Of a DNA stretch of 64,000 nucleotides, positions 10,201 through 18,122 are shown one piece after another; the first letter of the stretch is position 1; every line of letters begins with the position of its first letter. The stretch lies in NCBI GenBank assembly GCA_002103075.1, contig DABG01000012.1, positions 41,188 through 105,187 of the forward strand, given 5' to 3'. Below the pieces are notes generated by a model. It was not told where the DNA came from. It saw nothing but the letters and a program-made list of their open reading frames with translations, and ran no database searches. This DNA is from Candidatus Gastranaerophilales bacterium HUM_9. GTDB lineage: Bacteria; Cyanobacteriota; Vampirovibrionia; Gastranaerophilales; Gastranaerophilaceae. The position numbers and the translations under genes are program-made.

Positions 10201-10394
10201 GGAGCAGCTACTGTTGATGCAACAACATCTGCACTTGCACCACTATATGTTGCAGATACAATAACCTGTGGTGGTGTAATTGATGGGTATTCTTCAACAG
10301 GCAAATTCACCATTGCAATCAATCCTGCAAGAATGATTACTAATGATATAATCATCGCTAATTTGGGTCTTCTGATGAATAAATTACCTGCCAT
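7230..10394 (-). CDS. RND multidrug efflux transporter, HAE1/AcrB type
   Basis: This inner-membrane proton-driven pump has 1,054 residues, the normal AcrB-like length. It begins with the cytoplasmic motif FIRRPKLAMI. It has the paired aspartates of transmembrane helix 4 (GLVVDDAIVVLENTQRH, around residue 410) and the essential lysine of helix 10 (GLGTKQAILIVEFAKD). Two large periplasmic loops show the typical pseudo-twofold layout. It overlaps the adaptor gene by 11 bp and abuts the channel gene, so the three form one operon. The proton-relay residues are intact, so it looks functional; the substrate cannot be predicted. Confidence 0.96.
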   Translation of the reverse strand: MAGNLFIRRPKLAMIISLVIILAGLIAMVNLPVEEYPSITPPQVIVSATYSGASADVVASTVAAPIELQLNGVDNMIYMQSDSRSGSYKLTIYFEIGTDPDMALVNVQNQLQLVNPRLPEQVKKYGLTVKKSTGGPGILMIALTSPHKTYNSLFLANYARRFLKDEIDRINGVGETSVFGAGEYAMRIWLNPERMASLGVTPTDVSAAIEAQNTQTPAGFLGGEPMTTPQVIKFTLKTKGRLKTVEEFENIIIKANPDGANVKIKDIGRVEQGSNAYTSRSRVEGTEIAILSISQRPEANAIALADKIIAKMNIVSKSFPTDMEWSVHYDNTEFVRESIHEVISAIILAVILVSIVTYLFLGTARAAFIPFCAIPVSLIGVFIFMSVFKFSINLLILFGLVLAVGLVVDDAIVVLENTQRHIQEGKSPKEATEITMQEVFGAVIATSLVLMAVFVPVSFMTGITGQMFRQFALCLATSIGLSTLVALTLSPALCSLILKSGEEKADFEFIQKFDNWFNGVRDKYLNLVHYFVSKPKNTLKLLGFILGFILFMFLIIPKGFLPDEDKGALFTQIQLPDSATLARSDRVGQEVAKEIAKIKGVKDTLEIAGFSGDNTVLVVTSLEPWSKRKSAKLSQASIQAQINRKYRHYSEGTVATFAPSSISGMSMFGGFEYMLLDKGDKTPEELFNVTQKFLQEARKNPKFSKLFTTYTSSLPQIKVEIDEEKAMSQGVDILSVYNTLAAQLGSTYVNDYNLYNRVYRVYIQADAPYRIKPSDLDKIYVKNNLGYMVPINSIIKLVDTVGPYTISRFNMYPAVTINGVPANNVSSGQAMNEMEKLSDKILDKDMGYEWSGTSFQEKKSAGQIGPILAMALTFVYLFLVALYESWTLPIAVMLISPVALVGALFFQYVSGYSLDIYAQIGLVMLVGLGTKQAILIVEFAKDAMEKDGLNYIDAALQAAKLRFRAVMMTNIAFLLGLLPLILAKGAGAGSRHSIGMTVFGGMIAVSFIGSILVPSFFVMVNIMKEWAYGGGIIRAFKFVVEKAKTYIQKRKEQK

Positions 10395-11589
10395 TTATTA
10401 TTCCTTTTATAATTCTTTTTAGTTTTCTCATAACTTTATGGAAAAAGTTTTCGTGTGTTTTGTGAGATAGTTGATTAACAACTTTTACTGGCACACCAGG
10501 AATAACTTCTTGAAGTCCTCCTGTTATAATTCTATCCCCTATATTAAGTCCAGAAGATATTATTGAATTGTGACCTTCTTGACTATCAACTTTTATGTAT
10601 GCAATTTCTGGCATATTATTTTCACCAAGTTTGTAAACATACTTACCTTCTTGGTTATCTAATATAGCTTTTGATGGAATAATTGGTACTGGTGCGGTTT
10701 TATTTGAATAGATTATAATTTTACCGTAGTCACCTGCAATAAGTTCATCTTCAGGGTTATTAAAAGTCGCACGCATTTTTATTGTCCCTGTTGATTCTTC
10801 AACTTTGTTATCGTAAAAATCTTGCACTCCTGTTAATTTGTATTTTTGCCCAGAGCTAAAAATGTATTCAACTTTACGTTTTACATTCGCAGAGCCATCA
10901 ACTCTTGATAATTCGTTAAAATCAGTAGCTTCAAGAGGGAATGTTACATACATCGGGTTCGTACTATATAAGGTTGTAAGTGGACCGGAATTGATTGTAA
11001 CATAGTTTCCTACTGTAACAGTGTTGATACCAACTCTACCTGATACAGGAGCTTTAATTCTTGTGTAGCTAAGATTTCTTTGAGCATCTCTATAAGCACT
11101 AGCACTTCTTGCTAAACCTGCTCTATAAGAATCTCTTTGAGCTACTGCATTATCATAATCAGCTCTTGCAATATAGTCTTGTTTTACAAGTTGTCTAGCT
11201 CTTTCACTTTGTTTATCATAGTAAACTTGCATCGCTCGAGCGCTTTTTAAATCAGCTGAGGCTTGTTGCATAGCATATTGGTATTGTTGAGGTTCAATCT
11301 CGAACAATACTTGTCCTGCTTTGACGTAGTCACCTTCTTTGAAATAACGTTTAAGTAGATACCCACTGATACGAGCTTCTACGTTCACTTGATATTTTGA
11401 AACAACTCTCGCTGGTGCTTCGTATTTTCTAACCATGTTATATGAACCAACCGTACTAACAACTACTTCTGGAGTTGCTGATTTCATCATTTTTACACGG
11501 TTAAAATGAGTATTTACTGCTGTAATAATTGATCTAATGATAATTGCAGCAAATAATATTGATATTGCAATAATTATTTTTTTTCGCAT
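10384..11589 (-). CDS. Periplasmic adaptor (membrane fusion protein) of the RND system
   Basis: The product has 401 residues with an N-terminal membrane anchor (MRKKIIIAISILFAAIII). A biotinyl-lipoyl half (VNVEARISGYLLKRYFKEGD), an alpha-helical hairpin, the second lipoyl half (RIKAPVSGRVGINTVTVGNY), a beta-barrel and a membrane-proximal domain follow, as in AcrA and MexA. The ATG at 11589 is preferred because GGGGAG directly precedes it; an in-frame ATG at 11604 has no such site. No lipobox is seen, so it is probably held by its N-terminal helix. It is the first gene of the efflux operon. Confidence 0.92.
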   Translation of the reverse strand: MRKKIIIAISILFAAIIIRSIITAVNTHFNRVKMMKSATPEVVVSTVGSYNMVRKYEAPARVVSKYQVNVEARISGYLLKRYFKEGDYVKAGQVLFEIEPQQYQYAMQQASADLKSARAMQVYYDKQSERARQLVKQDYIARADYDNAVAQRDSYRAGLARSASAYRDAQRNLSYTRIKAPVSGRVGINTVTVGNYVTINSGPLTTLYSTNPMYVTFPLEATDFNELSRVDGSANVKRKVEYIFSSGQKYKLTGVQDFYDNKVEESTGTIKMRATFNNPEDELIAGDYGKIIIYSNKTAPVPIIPSKAILDNQEGKYVYKLGENNMPEIAYIKVDSQEGHNSIISSGLNIGDRIITGGLQEVIPGVPVKVVNQLSHKTHENFFHKVMRKLKRIIKGIINGR

Positions 11590-11630
11590 ACGCTCCCCAC
11601 ACACATAAATATATTTATTAAGTTAATTTT

Positions 11631-11657
11631 ATTATAATGATGTTGCAAATGCAACAT
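11631..11657 (-). promoter_or_regulatory. Promoter with palindromic operator candidate for the efflux operon
   Basis: On the reverse strand a perfect TATAAT (11636-11631) lies 42 bp before the adaptor ATG. Immediately upstream is a perfect inverted repeat: ATGTTGCA (11640-11647), AA, then TGCAACAT (11650-11657). It falls in the space between -10 and -35, the usual place for a repressor operator. No regulator gene is adjacent. Confidence 0.5.
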
Positions 11658-11691
11658 ATTCTTTAAAAAAATTTAAATTTTAGACAACTGG

Positions 11692-12354
11692 CTAAGTAGT
11701 CTTTTGTTTATCATTTTTGTGATATTTGCTTACAGGCATTGTTGAACCAGCCCTATAGCCACAATACGTATATATTGCAGGTAGAATTTTTTCTACTTTT
11801 AAATTTTTAATTAAAGGGAATTTAGCTAATGTTAACGCTCCAACAGCATCATCAATGTTTGCAACGCAGTCCTTTAGTGTTATCTTTCTATCAGGTTCTT
11901 TATCTTTAGGGTCAACGACAATGTTTGATAATTTTTCTGCTCCTATCATACCACCTATTAATCCTACAGTTGTTGCAACGAACTTACCTGCAACATTATT
12001 CGTTTTTTTGAAATTTTCAACGATTTTTAACCCTCCTCCAACTGCTAATGCTGGAATAGTCGAATTAAACAGCTGAAAAACACTCTCTTTACATTTCTCT
12101 TTTTTTTCTGCGTTTGTTTTTCCCCACATTCCACCTATTGTACCACCTGCAATTCCAGAACTTGAAAGAATTAGCATGTCTTTTATTCCATAATCAAGTT
12201 TTAGAATGTTAGGAGTCTTTTTGGTTTTTGCAATACAAGCTAGTGGAACGAGTGTTCCTGTAATAGCACCTATCAAAGCGTTCCTATCAGTATTATCTTT
12301 TTTTGTTGAACTATTGTACACTATATTTGAATTTGTATCTATTTTATTTATCAT
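11692..12354 (-). CDS. Hypothetical glycine-rich membrane protein
   Basis: The 220-residue product has a polar N-terminus rich in Asn, Thr and Lys, then several short Gly/Ala-rich hydrophobic segments: about residues 26-42, 58-75, 96-107 and 122-142. Motifs such as GIAGGTIGGMWG and TVGLIGGMIGAEKL suggest packed glycine-zipper helices. It has no signal peptide and no family I recognise. The small hydrophobic segments recall the larger membrane protein at 46799. It is transcribed leftward towards the efflux operon but is separated from it by about 100 bp holding that operon's promoter. Confidence 0.65.
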   Translation of the reverse strand: MINKIDTNSNIVYNSSTKKDNTDRNALIGAITGTLVPLACIAKTKKTPNILKLDYGIKDMLILSSSGIAGGTIGGMWGKTNAEKKEKCKESVFQLFNSTIPALAVGGGLKIVENFKKTNNVAGKFVATTVGLIGGMIGAEKLSNIVVDPKDKEPDRKITLKDCVANIDDAVGALTLAKFPLIKNLKVEKILPAIYTYCGYRAGSTMPVSKYHKNDKQKTT

Positions 12355-12410
12355 CTACTTAACCTTCGCATATATAAAACACATAATAAAATTAATTTGT
12401 TAGTAAAATG

Positions 12411-13325
12411 TTAATTTTTTGTCATGTTCAACACGTCATAATATAAATTTTTATTATATGGAATAGTTAGTTTATGTTTTTCTGCTAATCTTAAAACTTC
12501 TGCTCCGAATAAGTCAGTTTCAGGTGTTCTATTGTTTTCTATATCTTGAAGCATTGACGTTTTTCCTTCGGGTATCATTTTATATAAATTTTCTAAAGAA
12601 CTTTTTACTAAATCAATCCCTGTTAGTCCTTCTTTTAAGGCTATTTGATTGATTTCATTAGAAATGTTTTTAATAAGTGATAAACATTCTTGACTATTCC
12701 AAATTTGCTCAAAGGTAAACCCTGTTACTGCTGAAATTTGGTTTACGCAACAGTTAAAACAAAATTTTTCCCAAAGAGCATTAATAATATTATTAGATAA
12801 TTTATTGTCAATCTTTGTTTCTTCAAAAAACTTTTTAATAACTACTGTTTTTGATATGTCATTATTTTTATCACCCCAAACAACAGTGGTTACACCATCA
12901 TGAAGAACATTGTTTCCATTTCTTGTAATTGTATGACATATTATATATGAATATAAAATTTGTTCCGGATTAAAGTATTTTTGTAAAATTCTTTCTGATG
13001 AAATACCGTTTATGAAAGACATTATTAAAGTTTTTTTGTTTATGAATTTTTTCAGGTTTTTAATTGCATCACAAAGTCCAGTTGATTTTGTGGATATAAT
13101 TACTAAATCTGGTTTAAATTCATCTTTAGGAGTGATAAATTCAAACTTACATGGCTTCCCATTCAATAATCTGGGTTCTTTTGAATATTTTTCTAGCCTT
13201 GATTTATCAACCAGAACTTTAAATTCAATATTGTTATTTTGGCTTATTAGGTTTGCATAAACCGTTCCAACTCCACCGAGTCCAGTCAATAAAACTTTTT
13301 TAATACAATTTTGACAACAACTCAT
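12411..13325 (-). CDS. Ketopantoate reductase (PanE/ApbA) family protein
   Basis: The 304-residue product has the Rossmann motif LLTGLGGVGTVYA (GxGxxG-like) near residue 15. The ApbA C-terminal helical domain follows, with LWEKFCFNCCVNQISAVTGF and ending TSMLQDIENNRTPETDLFGA, the usual ketopantoate-reductase signature. The family reduces 2-dehydropantoate with NADPH in pantothenate synthesis. The N-terminus carries an unusual cysteine cluster (MSCCQNC) before the Rossmann fold. The gene overlaps yqeK by 26 bp and has only a weak ribosome binding site, so translation is probably coupled. No other pantothenate gene is present, so substrate identity remains open. Confidence 0.82.
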   Translation of the reverse strand: MSCCQNCIKKVLLTGLGGVGTVYANLISQNNNIEFKVLVDKSRLEKYSKEPRLLNGKPCKFEFITPKDEFKPDLVIISTKSTGLCDAIKNLKKFINKKTLIMSFINGISSERILQKYFNPEQILYSYIICHTITRNGNNVLHDGVTTVVWGDKNNDISKTVVIKKFFEETKIDNKLSNNIINALWEKFCFNCCVNQISAVTGFTFEQIWNSQECLSLIKNISNEINQIALKEGLTGIDLVKSSLENLYKMIPEGKTSMLQDIENNRTPETDLFGAEVLRLAEKHKLTIPYNKNLYYDVLNMTKN

Positions 13326-13884
13326 TATAAATCTCTATTGTGCTAATACATATTTTAAGGTTTCTATCAGTAAGGCTATTTATTGTGATTTTGTAGCATT
13401 CCAATAATGCTCTATCTAGCCCGTTATCAAGAAACAGTTTTGGTCTGATTGAATCTATCATTGATTGAGGACGAGTTTTAGGTTCAATTTTATCAGCAAT
13501 AAATATAATTTTTTCAAAATCAGACATTTCAAGTTTACCGATAGTGTGCCACCTGATAGAAGATAAGATTTCTTCATCATCAATATGAAAAACTTCCTTT
13601 GCAACATATGCACCAACTGGAGCATGGTATGTTTTAGGATTTATCATTTCGCACTCATCAATTTTTAAATGAGAGTTTATTATATTTAGTAATTTATCGT
13701 TGCTGAATCCTTTTGCACAATCATGTAAAAGTCCGGCTAAATAGGCTTTGTCTTCATCAAGGTTAAACATTTTAGCAAGCTCTTTAGAGGTATCAGCTAC
13801 TGCTAGAGTGTGGATATATCTCTCTTCTGATAAATTCTCTTTTAACCAAGTCTTAAACTCTTCTAAATTATTTGTATAAATCAT
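13300..13884 (-). CDS. yqeK: HD-domain hydrolase YqeK (Ap4A hydrolase type)
   Basis: YqeK proteins are HD-fold enzymes that split diadenosine tetraphosphate symmetrically. The 194-residue product has the metal-binding pattern: H25 (RYIHT), the HD pair H54-D55 (GLLHDCAKG), the later histidines in YHAPVGA and RWHTIG, and D in IFIADKIEP. It overlaps nadD by 17 bp and the following reductase gene by 26 bp. The nadD-yqeK pairing is common in bacteria. Identification is firm; the exact substrate rests on family knowledge. Confidence 0.92.
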   Translation of the reverse strand: MIYTNNLEEFKTWLKENLSEERYIHTLAVADTSKELAKMFNLDEDKAYLAGLLHDCAKGFSNDKLLNIINSHLKIDECEMINPKTYHAPVGAYVAKEVFHIDDEEILSSIRWHTIGKLEMSDFEKIIFIADKIEPKTRPQSMIDSIRPKLFLDNGLDRALLECYKITINSLTDRNLKICISTIEIYNELLSKLY

Positions 13885-14455
13885 TTTCTTTTATGTACTC
13901 CATAACCTGTGGAATTTCAAGCCCTTTTATTGACTCCCCGTTTCTTAAATTTCTTCTTATTTGTGTTGATGACACGTCTTTATATTTCATAGGTGCAAAC
14001 TCAAAATCATACCCTTTTTCTTTTAATTGGTTAAAATCAGATTTGTTAAATGAATTTGTTCTAGGAAAAATTATAAAATGTACAAGTTCTTTTAATTCAT
14101 TCGTTTTGTACCAAGATTCAATTTTTTCAAATGCATCTGTTCCAATGATAAAATTGATTTTATTATCTATATTCATGTCGTTTTTTAGTTTAACGATTGT
14201 GTTATAAGTATAGGAATTTCCTCTGAATTTGTATTCTATATCACTTATATTAAAAAAAGGAATGTTTTTTATAGCTAGTTTAACCATATTAAATCTATGC
14301 GTTGCAAGAGTTTTATCAACGGTTTTGTGGGGAGGCATATATGCAGGAATAAATATTATTTTGTCAAAGTTATAATATTCTTTAGCAAATTTTGCCACTT
14401 CTAAATGAATTTTGTGTATTGGATTGAATGTTCCTTGGTATAAACATATAGACAT
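13868..14455 (-). CDS. nadD: Nicotinate-nucleotide adenylyltransferase
   Basis: NadD adenylates nicotinate mononucleotide in NAD synthesis. The 195-residue product has the nucleotidyltransferase start GTFNPIHKIH (residues 8-17, with H14 and H17 of the HxxH motif) and the C-terminal SSTQIRRNLRNG signature. The family normally has glycine just before the second histidine (HxGH), whereas isoleucine is read here; the rest of the active site looks intact. IPAYMPPHK is also conserved. It is the first gene of the nadD-yqeK-reductase chain. Confidence 0.93.
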   Translation of the reverse strand: MSICLYQGTFNPIHKIHLEVAKFAKEYYNFDKIIFIPAYMPPHKTVDKTLATHRFNMVKLAIKNIPFFNISDIEYKFRGNSYTYNTIVKLKNDMNIDNKINFIIGTDAFEKIESWYKTNELKELVHFIIFPRTNSFNKSDFNQLKEKGYDFEFAPMKYKDVSSTQIRRNLRNGESIKGLEIPQVMEYIKENDLYK

Positions 14456-14630
14456 AACGTACCACCTGTAATAATTTTAGCACGAAAAAAATATTTCAAT
14501 AATTACTTTTAGATAAATCAAACGGACTAGACTAAATGATTTATTTTTTGTCGGATTTATTGAAAAAAATATTTTCTTATGATATTGTATTCAAAGTTAA
14601 GTGTGTACTATATATACAATGGGTGAGGAA

Positions 14631-15191
14631 ATGAAAAGTTCAACATTAAGAAGATCAAACTTGACCAGAGAAAAAATGGCTATGCTTAGTGCATTGTCAG
14701 ATTATAATGCTTCGAAAGGTCGTAGTAACGGTAATATAACTGATAAACAAGCTGAACTTGATTTATTGTGGCAGAATTTTAAAGTTGCAGCAACTCCAGA
14801 AAATTCGCCAAAATCATTCTTTACGTTTGGTTTTATTTCAGGTGTAATTGTTGCAGTAATTGCAATGACATTATTTAATTTTGTTTTTGGTTCAACCTCT
14901 TTAGGAGATATAAATATTAATCCTGTAAAATCATCAGATAATGTTAAATTCACTTTTGTGCCTGCTGATAAGCAACAGGTTCAAGAAGAGGCTACTGTTT
15001 CACAAGATAAAGAGTACGTTGTTCAATCAGGTGATAGTTTAGAAGATATTTCAATGAGATTTTATGGTAGCTTTGATGAAGCAAAATTGAAAGCTATTCA
15101 GCAAAAGAATAATTTACCAGATATGAATTCAATTAAGATTGGTCAAAAGTTGATTATTCCGATGATGCAAAATAGTCAACCTCAACAATAA
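14631..15191 (+). CDS. LysM-domain membrane-anchored protein
   Basis: The product has 186 residues. A polar cytoplasmic N-terminus (residues 1-65) is followed by one membrane helix (about 66-88, FGFISGVIVAVIAMTLFNFV). After a linker comes a C-terminal LysM domain (about 135-183) with YVVQSGDSLEDISMRFYG and IKIGQKLIIP. LysM domains bind N-acetylglucosamine polymers such as peptidoglycan. The start at 14631 has GGTGA at the ideal distance; in-frame starts at 14601 and 14619 lack one. It is 36 bp before glyA. It probably tethers the inner membrane to the wall (inference). Confidence 0.85.
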   Translation: MKSSTLRRSNLTREKMAMLSALSDYNASKGRSNGNITDKQAELDLLWQNFKVAATPENSPKSFFTFGFISGVIVAVIAMTLFNFVFGSTSLGDININPVKSSDNVKFTFVPADKQQVQEEATVSQDKEYVVQSGDSLEDISMRFYGSFDEAKLKAIQQKNNLPDMNSIKIGQKLIIPMMQNSQPQQ

Positions 15192-15227
15192 TAGATATAA
15201 TAAGTATAATGAATTAAGGGAGAGTGT

Positions 15228-16466
15228 ATGAATTTAGAAAATATCAAAAAAGTAGATAATGAGTTATACGGATATATTGTTGATGAATATAATAGACAAC
15301 AATCTAATATTGAGTTAATTGCAAGTGAAAACTTTACATCATTAGCTGTAATGGAGGCTTGCGGTTCTGTTTTAACTAATAAATACGCAGAAGGTAAACC
15401 TTATAAACGTTTTTATAACGGTTGTGAAAATATAGATAAGATTGAAGAATTAGCACAAAAAAGAGCTGAAAAACTTTTTGGAATGGACCATGCCAATGTT
15501 CAACCACATAGTGGTGCACAAGCTAATATGGCTGTGTTTATGGCAGTTCTTAAGCCAGGGGACAAGGTTTTGGGTATGGATTTATCAAACGGTGGTCACT
15601 TGAGCCACGGTTCTCCAGTTAATTTTTCAGGCTTATATTTTGATGTAAAAGGTTATGGTGTGGATGAAAACGGTAATATTGATTATGATGACGTTTTAAA
15701 AATGGCAAAACAACACCAACCAAAATTGATAATTTGTGGTGCTAGTAATTATTCAAAAATTATTGATTTTAAAAGATTTAGAGAAATCGCAGATGAAGTT
15801 GGAGCATACTTGTTAGCAGACATTGCTCATATTGCAGGTTTGGTTGCAGCAGGTATTCACCCATCACCAGCAGGTTATGCACATTTCGTTACAACTACTA
15901 CTCACAAGACTTTGAGAGGTCCAAGAGGTGGTATTACTATGTGTGATGAAGAATTTGCTCAAATAATTGATAAAGCAGTTTTTCCTGGAATGCAAGGTGG
16001 TCCTTTAGAACACATTATTGCAGGTAAAGCAGTAGCTTTATTAGAGGCTTCAACTGATGAATTTAAAGATTATGCAAAACGTATTGTAAAAAATTCAAAA
16101 GCATTGGCTTCTGGATTAATCAAGAATGGTTTAGATATAGTAGGTGGAATGACAGAAAATCACTTGATGACATTAGACCTTACAAAAACAGGAAAAACTG
16201 GTAAGGATATGGCAAATGTATTAGAGTTAGTAGGTATAACTGCTAACAAAAATACAGTACCTAATGACCCACAAAGTCCTTTTGTAACAAGTGGTATTCG
16301 TTTAGGAACAGCTGCTGTAACAACTCGTGGTTTTGACGAAGATGCTATGGTAGAAATCGCTGATATTATTGCAAAAGCTATTGCAAATTCAGATGATGAA
16401 AATGTTCTTAAAAAATTAAAGTTGAAATCTAAAGCTTTATGTGATAAATTCCCACTATATAAATAG
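15228..16466 (+). CDS. glyA: Serine hydroxymethyltransferase
   Basis: This PLP enzyme converts serine and tetrahydrofolate to glycine and methylene-tetrahydrofolate, feeding one-carbon metabolism together with FolD in this window. The 412-residue length is standard. The PLP-lysine motif TTTHKTLRGPRGG, the N-terminal IELIASENF and the NVQPHSGAQAN segment are all present. AGGGAGAG precedes the ATG. The 3' end overlaps the next reading frame by 26 bp if that gene starts at its first GTG. Confidence 0.97.
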   Translation: MNLENIKKVDNELYGYIVDEYNRQQSNIELIASENFTSLAVMEACGSVLTNKYAEGKPYKRFYNGCENIDKIEELAQKRAEKLFGMDHANVQPHSGAQANMAVFMAVLKPGDKVLGMDLSNGGHLSHGSPVNFSGLYFDVKGYGVDENGNIDYDDVLKMAKQHQPKLIICGASNYSKIIDFKRFREIADEVGAYLLADIAHIAGLVAAGIHPSPAGYAHFVTTTTHKTLRGPRGGITMCDEEFAQIIDKAVFPGMQGGPLEHIIAGKAVALLEASTDEFKDYAKRIVKNSKALASGLIKNGLDIVGGMTENHLMTLDLTKTGKTGKDMANVLELVGITANKNTVPNDPQSPFVTSGIRLGTAAVTTRGFDEDAMVEIADIIAKAIANSDDENVLKKLKLKSKALCDKFPLYK

Positions 16467-17559
16467 TAGAGAGGATAGAACAATTTTAATAAAGTTACCA
16501 GAATCAAATATAATAGGTGCAATTATCTCTTATATATTAGGAGTGTTTATTGTGCCATTTGTTATTGCATTTTCAAAAAAAGAAGGTTTAGTTGATTTAC
16601 CAAATGAAAGAAAAATTCATAAAATCCCAGTTTCGAGGATTGGCGGGGTTGCAATTTGGTTAAGTACTATGTTGACATTCTTGTTCTTAGTATTATTGAG
16701 CTATTATCCTTATGGTAGACTTGTTTCAGGTATTCTATTAGGTGGTTCATTAATGTTTTTATTAGGTTTAGTTGACGATATTTATAATTTGAATGCTAAA
16801 TTTAAACTTTTGATTCAAATTTTGATTGTGTCATTAGTTTATTGTTTAGGTATAAGATTTGATGCTATCTTTAATCCATTAAACCCAGCTGGTAGTGTTA
16901 TTCAATTAGCACCTGGTCTATCATATCCATTAACTTTATTGTGGATTGTAGGGATTAGTAATGCTGTAAACTTTATTGATGGTGTTGATGGTTTAGCGGG
17001 TTCTGTTATTACAGTTAACGCTGTTGCTCTTGCTATAATCTCATTAGCTATGACTCCACCGAATACAATAACTGCGTTAATTGCGTGTATTTTAATGGGT
17101 TCTATGTTGGCATTTTTAACATTCAACTTTAACCCTGCAAAAATATTTATGGGTGATTCAGGGGCATTATTCTCTGGGTTTATGTTAGCTTCGTTATCAA
17201 TTACTGGTGTTATGAAAAGTTCTACATTGTACATCTTAGTACCGTTTATTGTGCTTGCTGTACCTATTATGGATATTACTTTTTCTAGCTTAAGACGTAT
17301 TTTGAAAGGTAAATCACCATTTGTAGCAGATGCAGAACATATTCACCACAAATTGTTAAAAGCAGGATTTTCACAAAAATTTACAGTGGCTATAATGACC
17401 TTTATTTCTGTAATTGCAGGTGGTATTGCTACATTATTAGTCAATGTAATAACAATAAAACACTATGTTTGTTATATACTTATTGTAATAGTTTTAATGT
17501 TAGTTCTTAGTTTATTTGATGTTTTTACAAAGTCTACAAACAATTTAAACAACAAATAA
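16441..17559 (+). CDS. Undecaprenyl-phosphate glycosyl-1-phosphate transferase, WecA/MraY family
   Basis: This membrane enzyme would transfer a sugar-1-phosphate from a UDP-sugar to undecaprenyl phosphate, the first step of surface-polymer synthesis. The 372-residue product has about ten or eleven membrane helices. Family motifs are GLVDLPNERKIHKIPVSRIGG, GLVDDIYNL (metal-binding DD), NAVNFIDGVDGLAG, FNFNPAKIFMGDSGA and DAEHIHHKL; the HIHH form fits WecA/TagO rather than MraY. The start is uncertain. GTG at 16441 overlaps glyA and has no clear ribosome binding site, while GAGAGGA near 16470 sits 7-8 bases before an in-frame ATT at 16483. Confidence 0.9.
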   Translation: MINSHYINSREDRTILIKLPESNIIGAIISYILGVFIVPFVIAFSKKEGLVDLPNERKIHKIPVSRIGGVAIWLSTMLTFLFLVLLSYYPYGRLVSGILLGGSLMFLLGLVDDIYNLNAKFKLLIQILIVSLVYCLGIRFDAIFNPLNPAGSVIQLAPGLSYPLTLLWIVGISNAVNFIDGVDGLAGSVITVNAVALAIISLAMTPPNTITALIACILMGSMLAFLTFNFNPAKIFMGDSGALFSGFMLASLSITGVMKSSTLYILVPFIVLAVPIMDITFSSLRRILKGKSPFVADAEHIHHKLLKAGFSQKFTVAIMTFISVIAGGIATLLVNVITIKHYVCYILIVIVLMLVLSLFDVFTKSTNNLNNK

Positions 17560-17575
17560 ATTTAAGCGGAGGATT

Positions 17576-18046
17576 ATGGAAAACACATTAAATTTTTTTG
17601 GTGCTATCGCAAATGAAAATAACAACATAGAATTCTCAGAAGAAGATTTAAGAGAGGATTTAGATACGTCAGCTTTATTGGCTAAAGCATCTGTTCCTTA
17701 TTCTCATAGAAGAATCGCAGAAAAATATGTTTTGTTAAAAAATATTTGTTCTTTTCAAATAGTTCAACCTAGAATTACTAATATAGAAAAGAATTTGTTA
17801 AATAAATATGGTTTTAGAACTCTCGAAAGTACAACAATCAGCCAAGTAAATAAAGAGATTGCTAAACTTAAAACTTGGGCAGTTTCTATGAATGATGAGT
17901 TAAGAGCTGAGTCAGAAGAGTTGTTGAAGATAAGAGTAAAAGAACTTAAGTTTATGCTTTCTAATAACTATACAAAGAAAACCAATGAAATGTATAAGGG
18001 ATATGAAGCGTTAGAAACTTATTTGGTTAATATCCATAAAAAATAG
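17576..18046 (+). CDS. Hypothetical helical protein
   Basis: The 156-residue product is predicted by eye to be mostly helical and charged, with a possible coiled coil between residues 95 and 125 (VNKEIAKLKTWAVSMNDELR). It has no signal peptide or membrane helix. A strong ribosome binding site (GCGGAGG) precedes the ATG, and it lies 16 bp after the glycosyl-phosphate transferase gene, so it is the last gene of that operon. A terminator follows. I do not recognise the family. Confidence 0.7.
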   Translation: MENTLNFFGAIANENNNIEFSEEDLREDLDTSALLAKASVPYSHRRIAEKYVLLKNICSFQIVQPRITNIEKNLLNKYGFRTLESTTISQVNKEIAKLKTWAVSMNDELRAESEELLKIRVKELKFMLSNNYTKKTNEMYKGYEALETYLVNIHKK

Positions 18047-18066
18047 TTATTATAAATTTTTTATAT

Positions 18067-18098
18067 AAAAAAGGAACTATGAAAATAGCTCCTTTTTT
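18067..18098. terminator. Rho-independent terminator after the glyA operon
   Basis: Arms AAAAAAGGA.CTAT and ATAG.TCCTTTTTT (18067-18080 and 18085-18098) pair around a GAAA loop, with one mismatch. T-runs on both strands suggest it also serves the convergent MFS gene. Confidence 0.8.
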
Positions 18099-18122
18099 AA
18101 TTTATATATAATCGATTACTGA

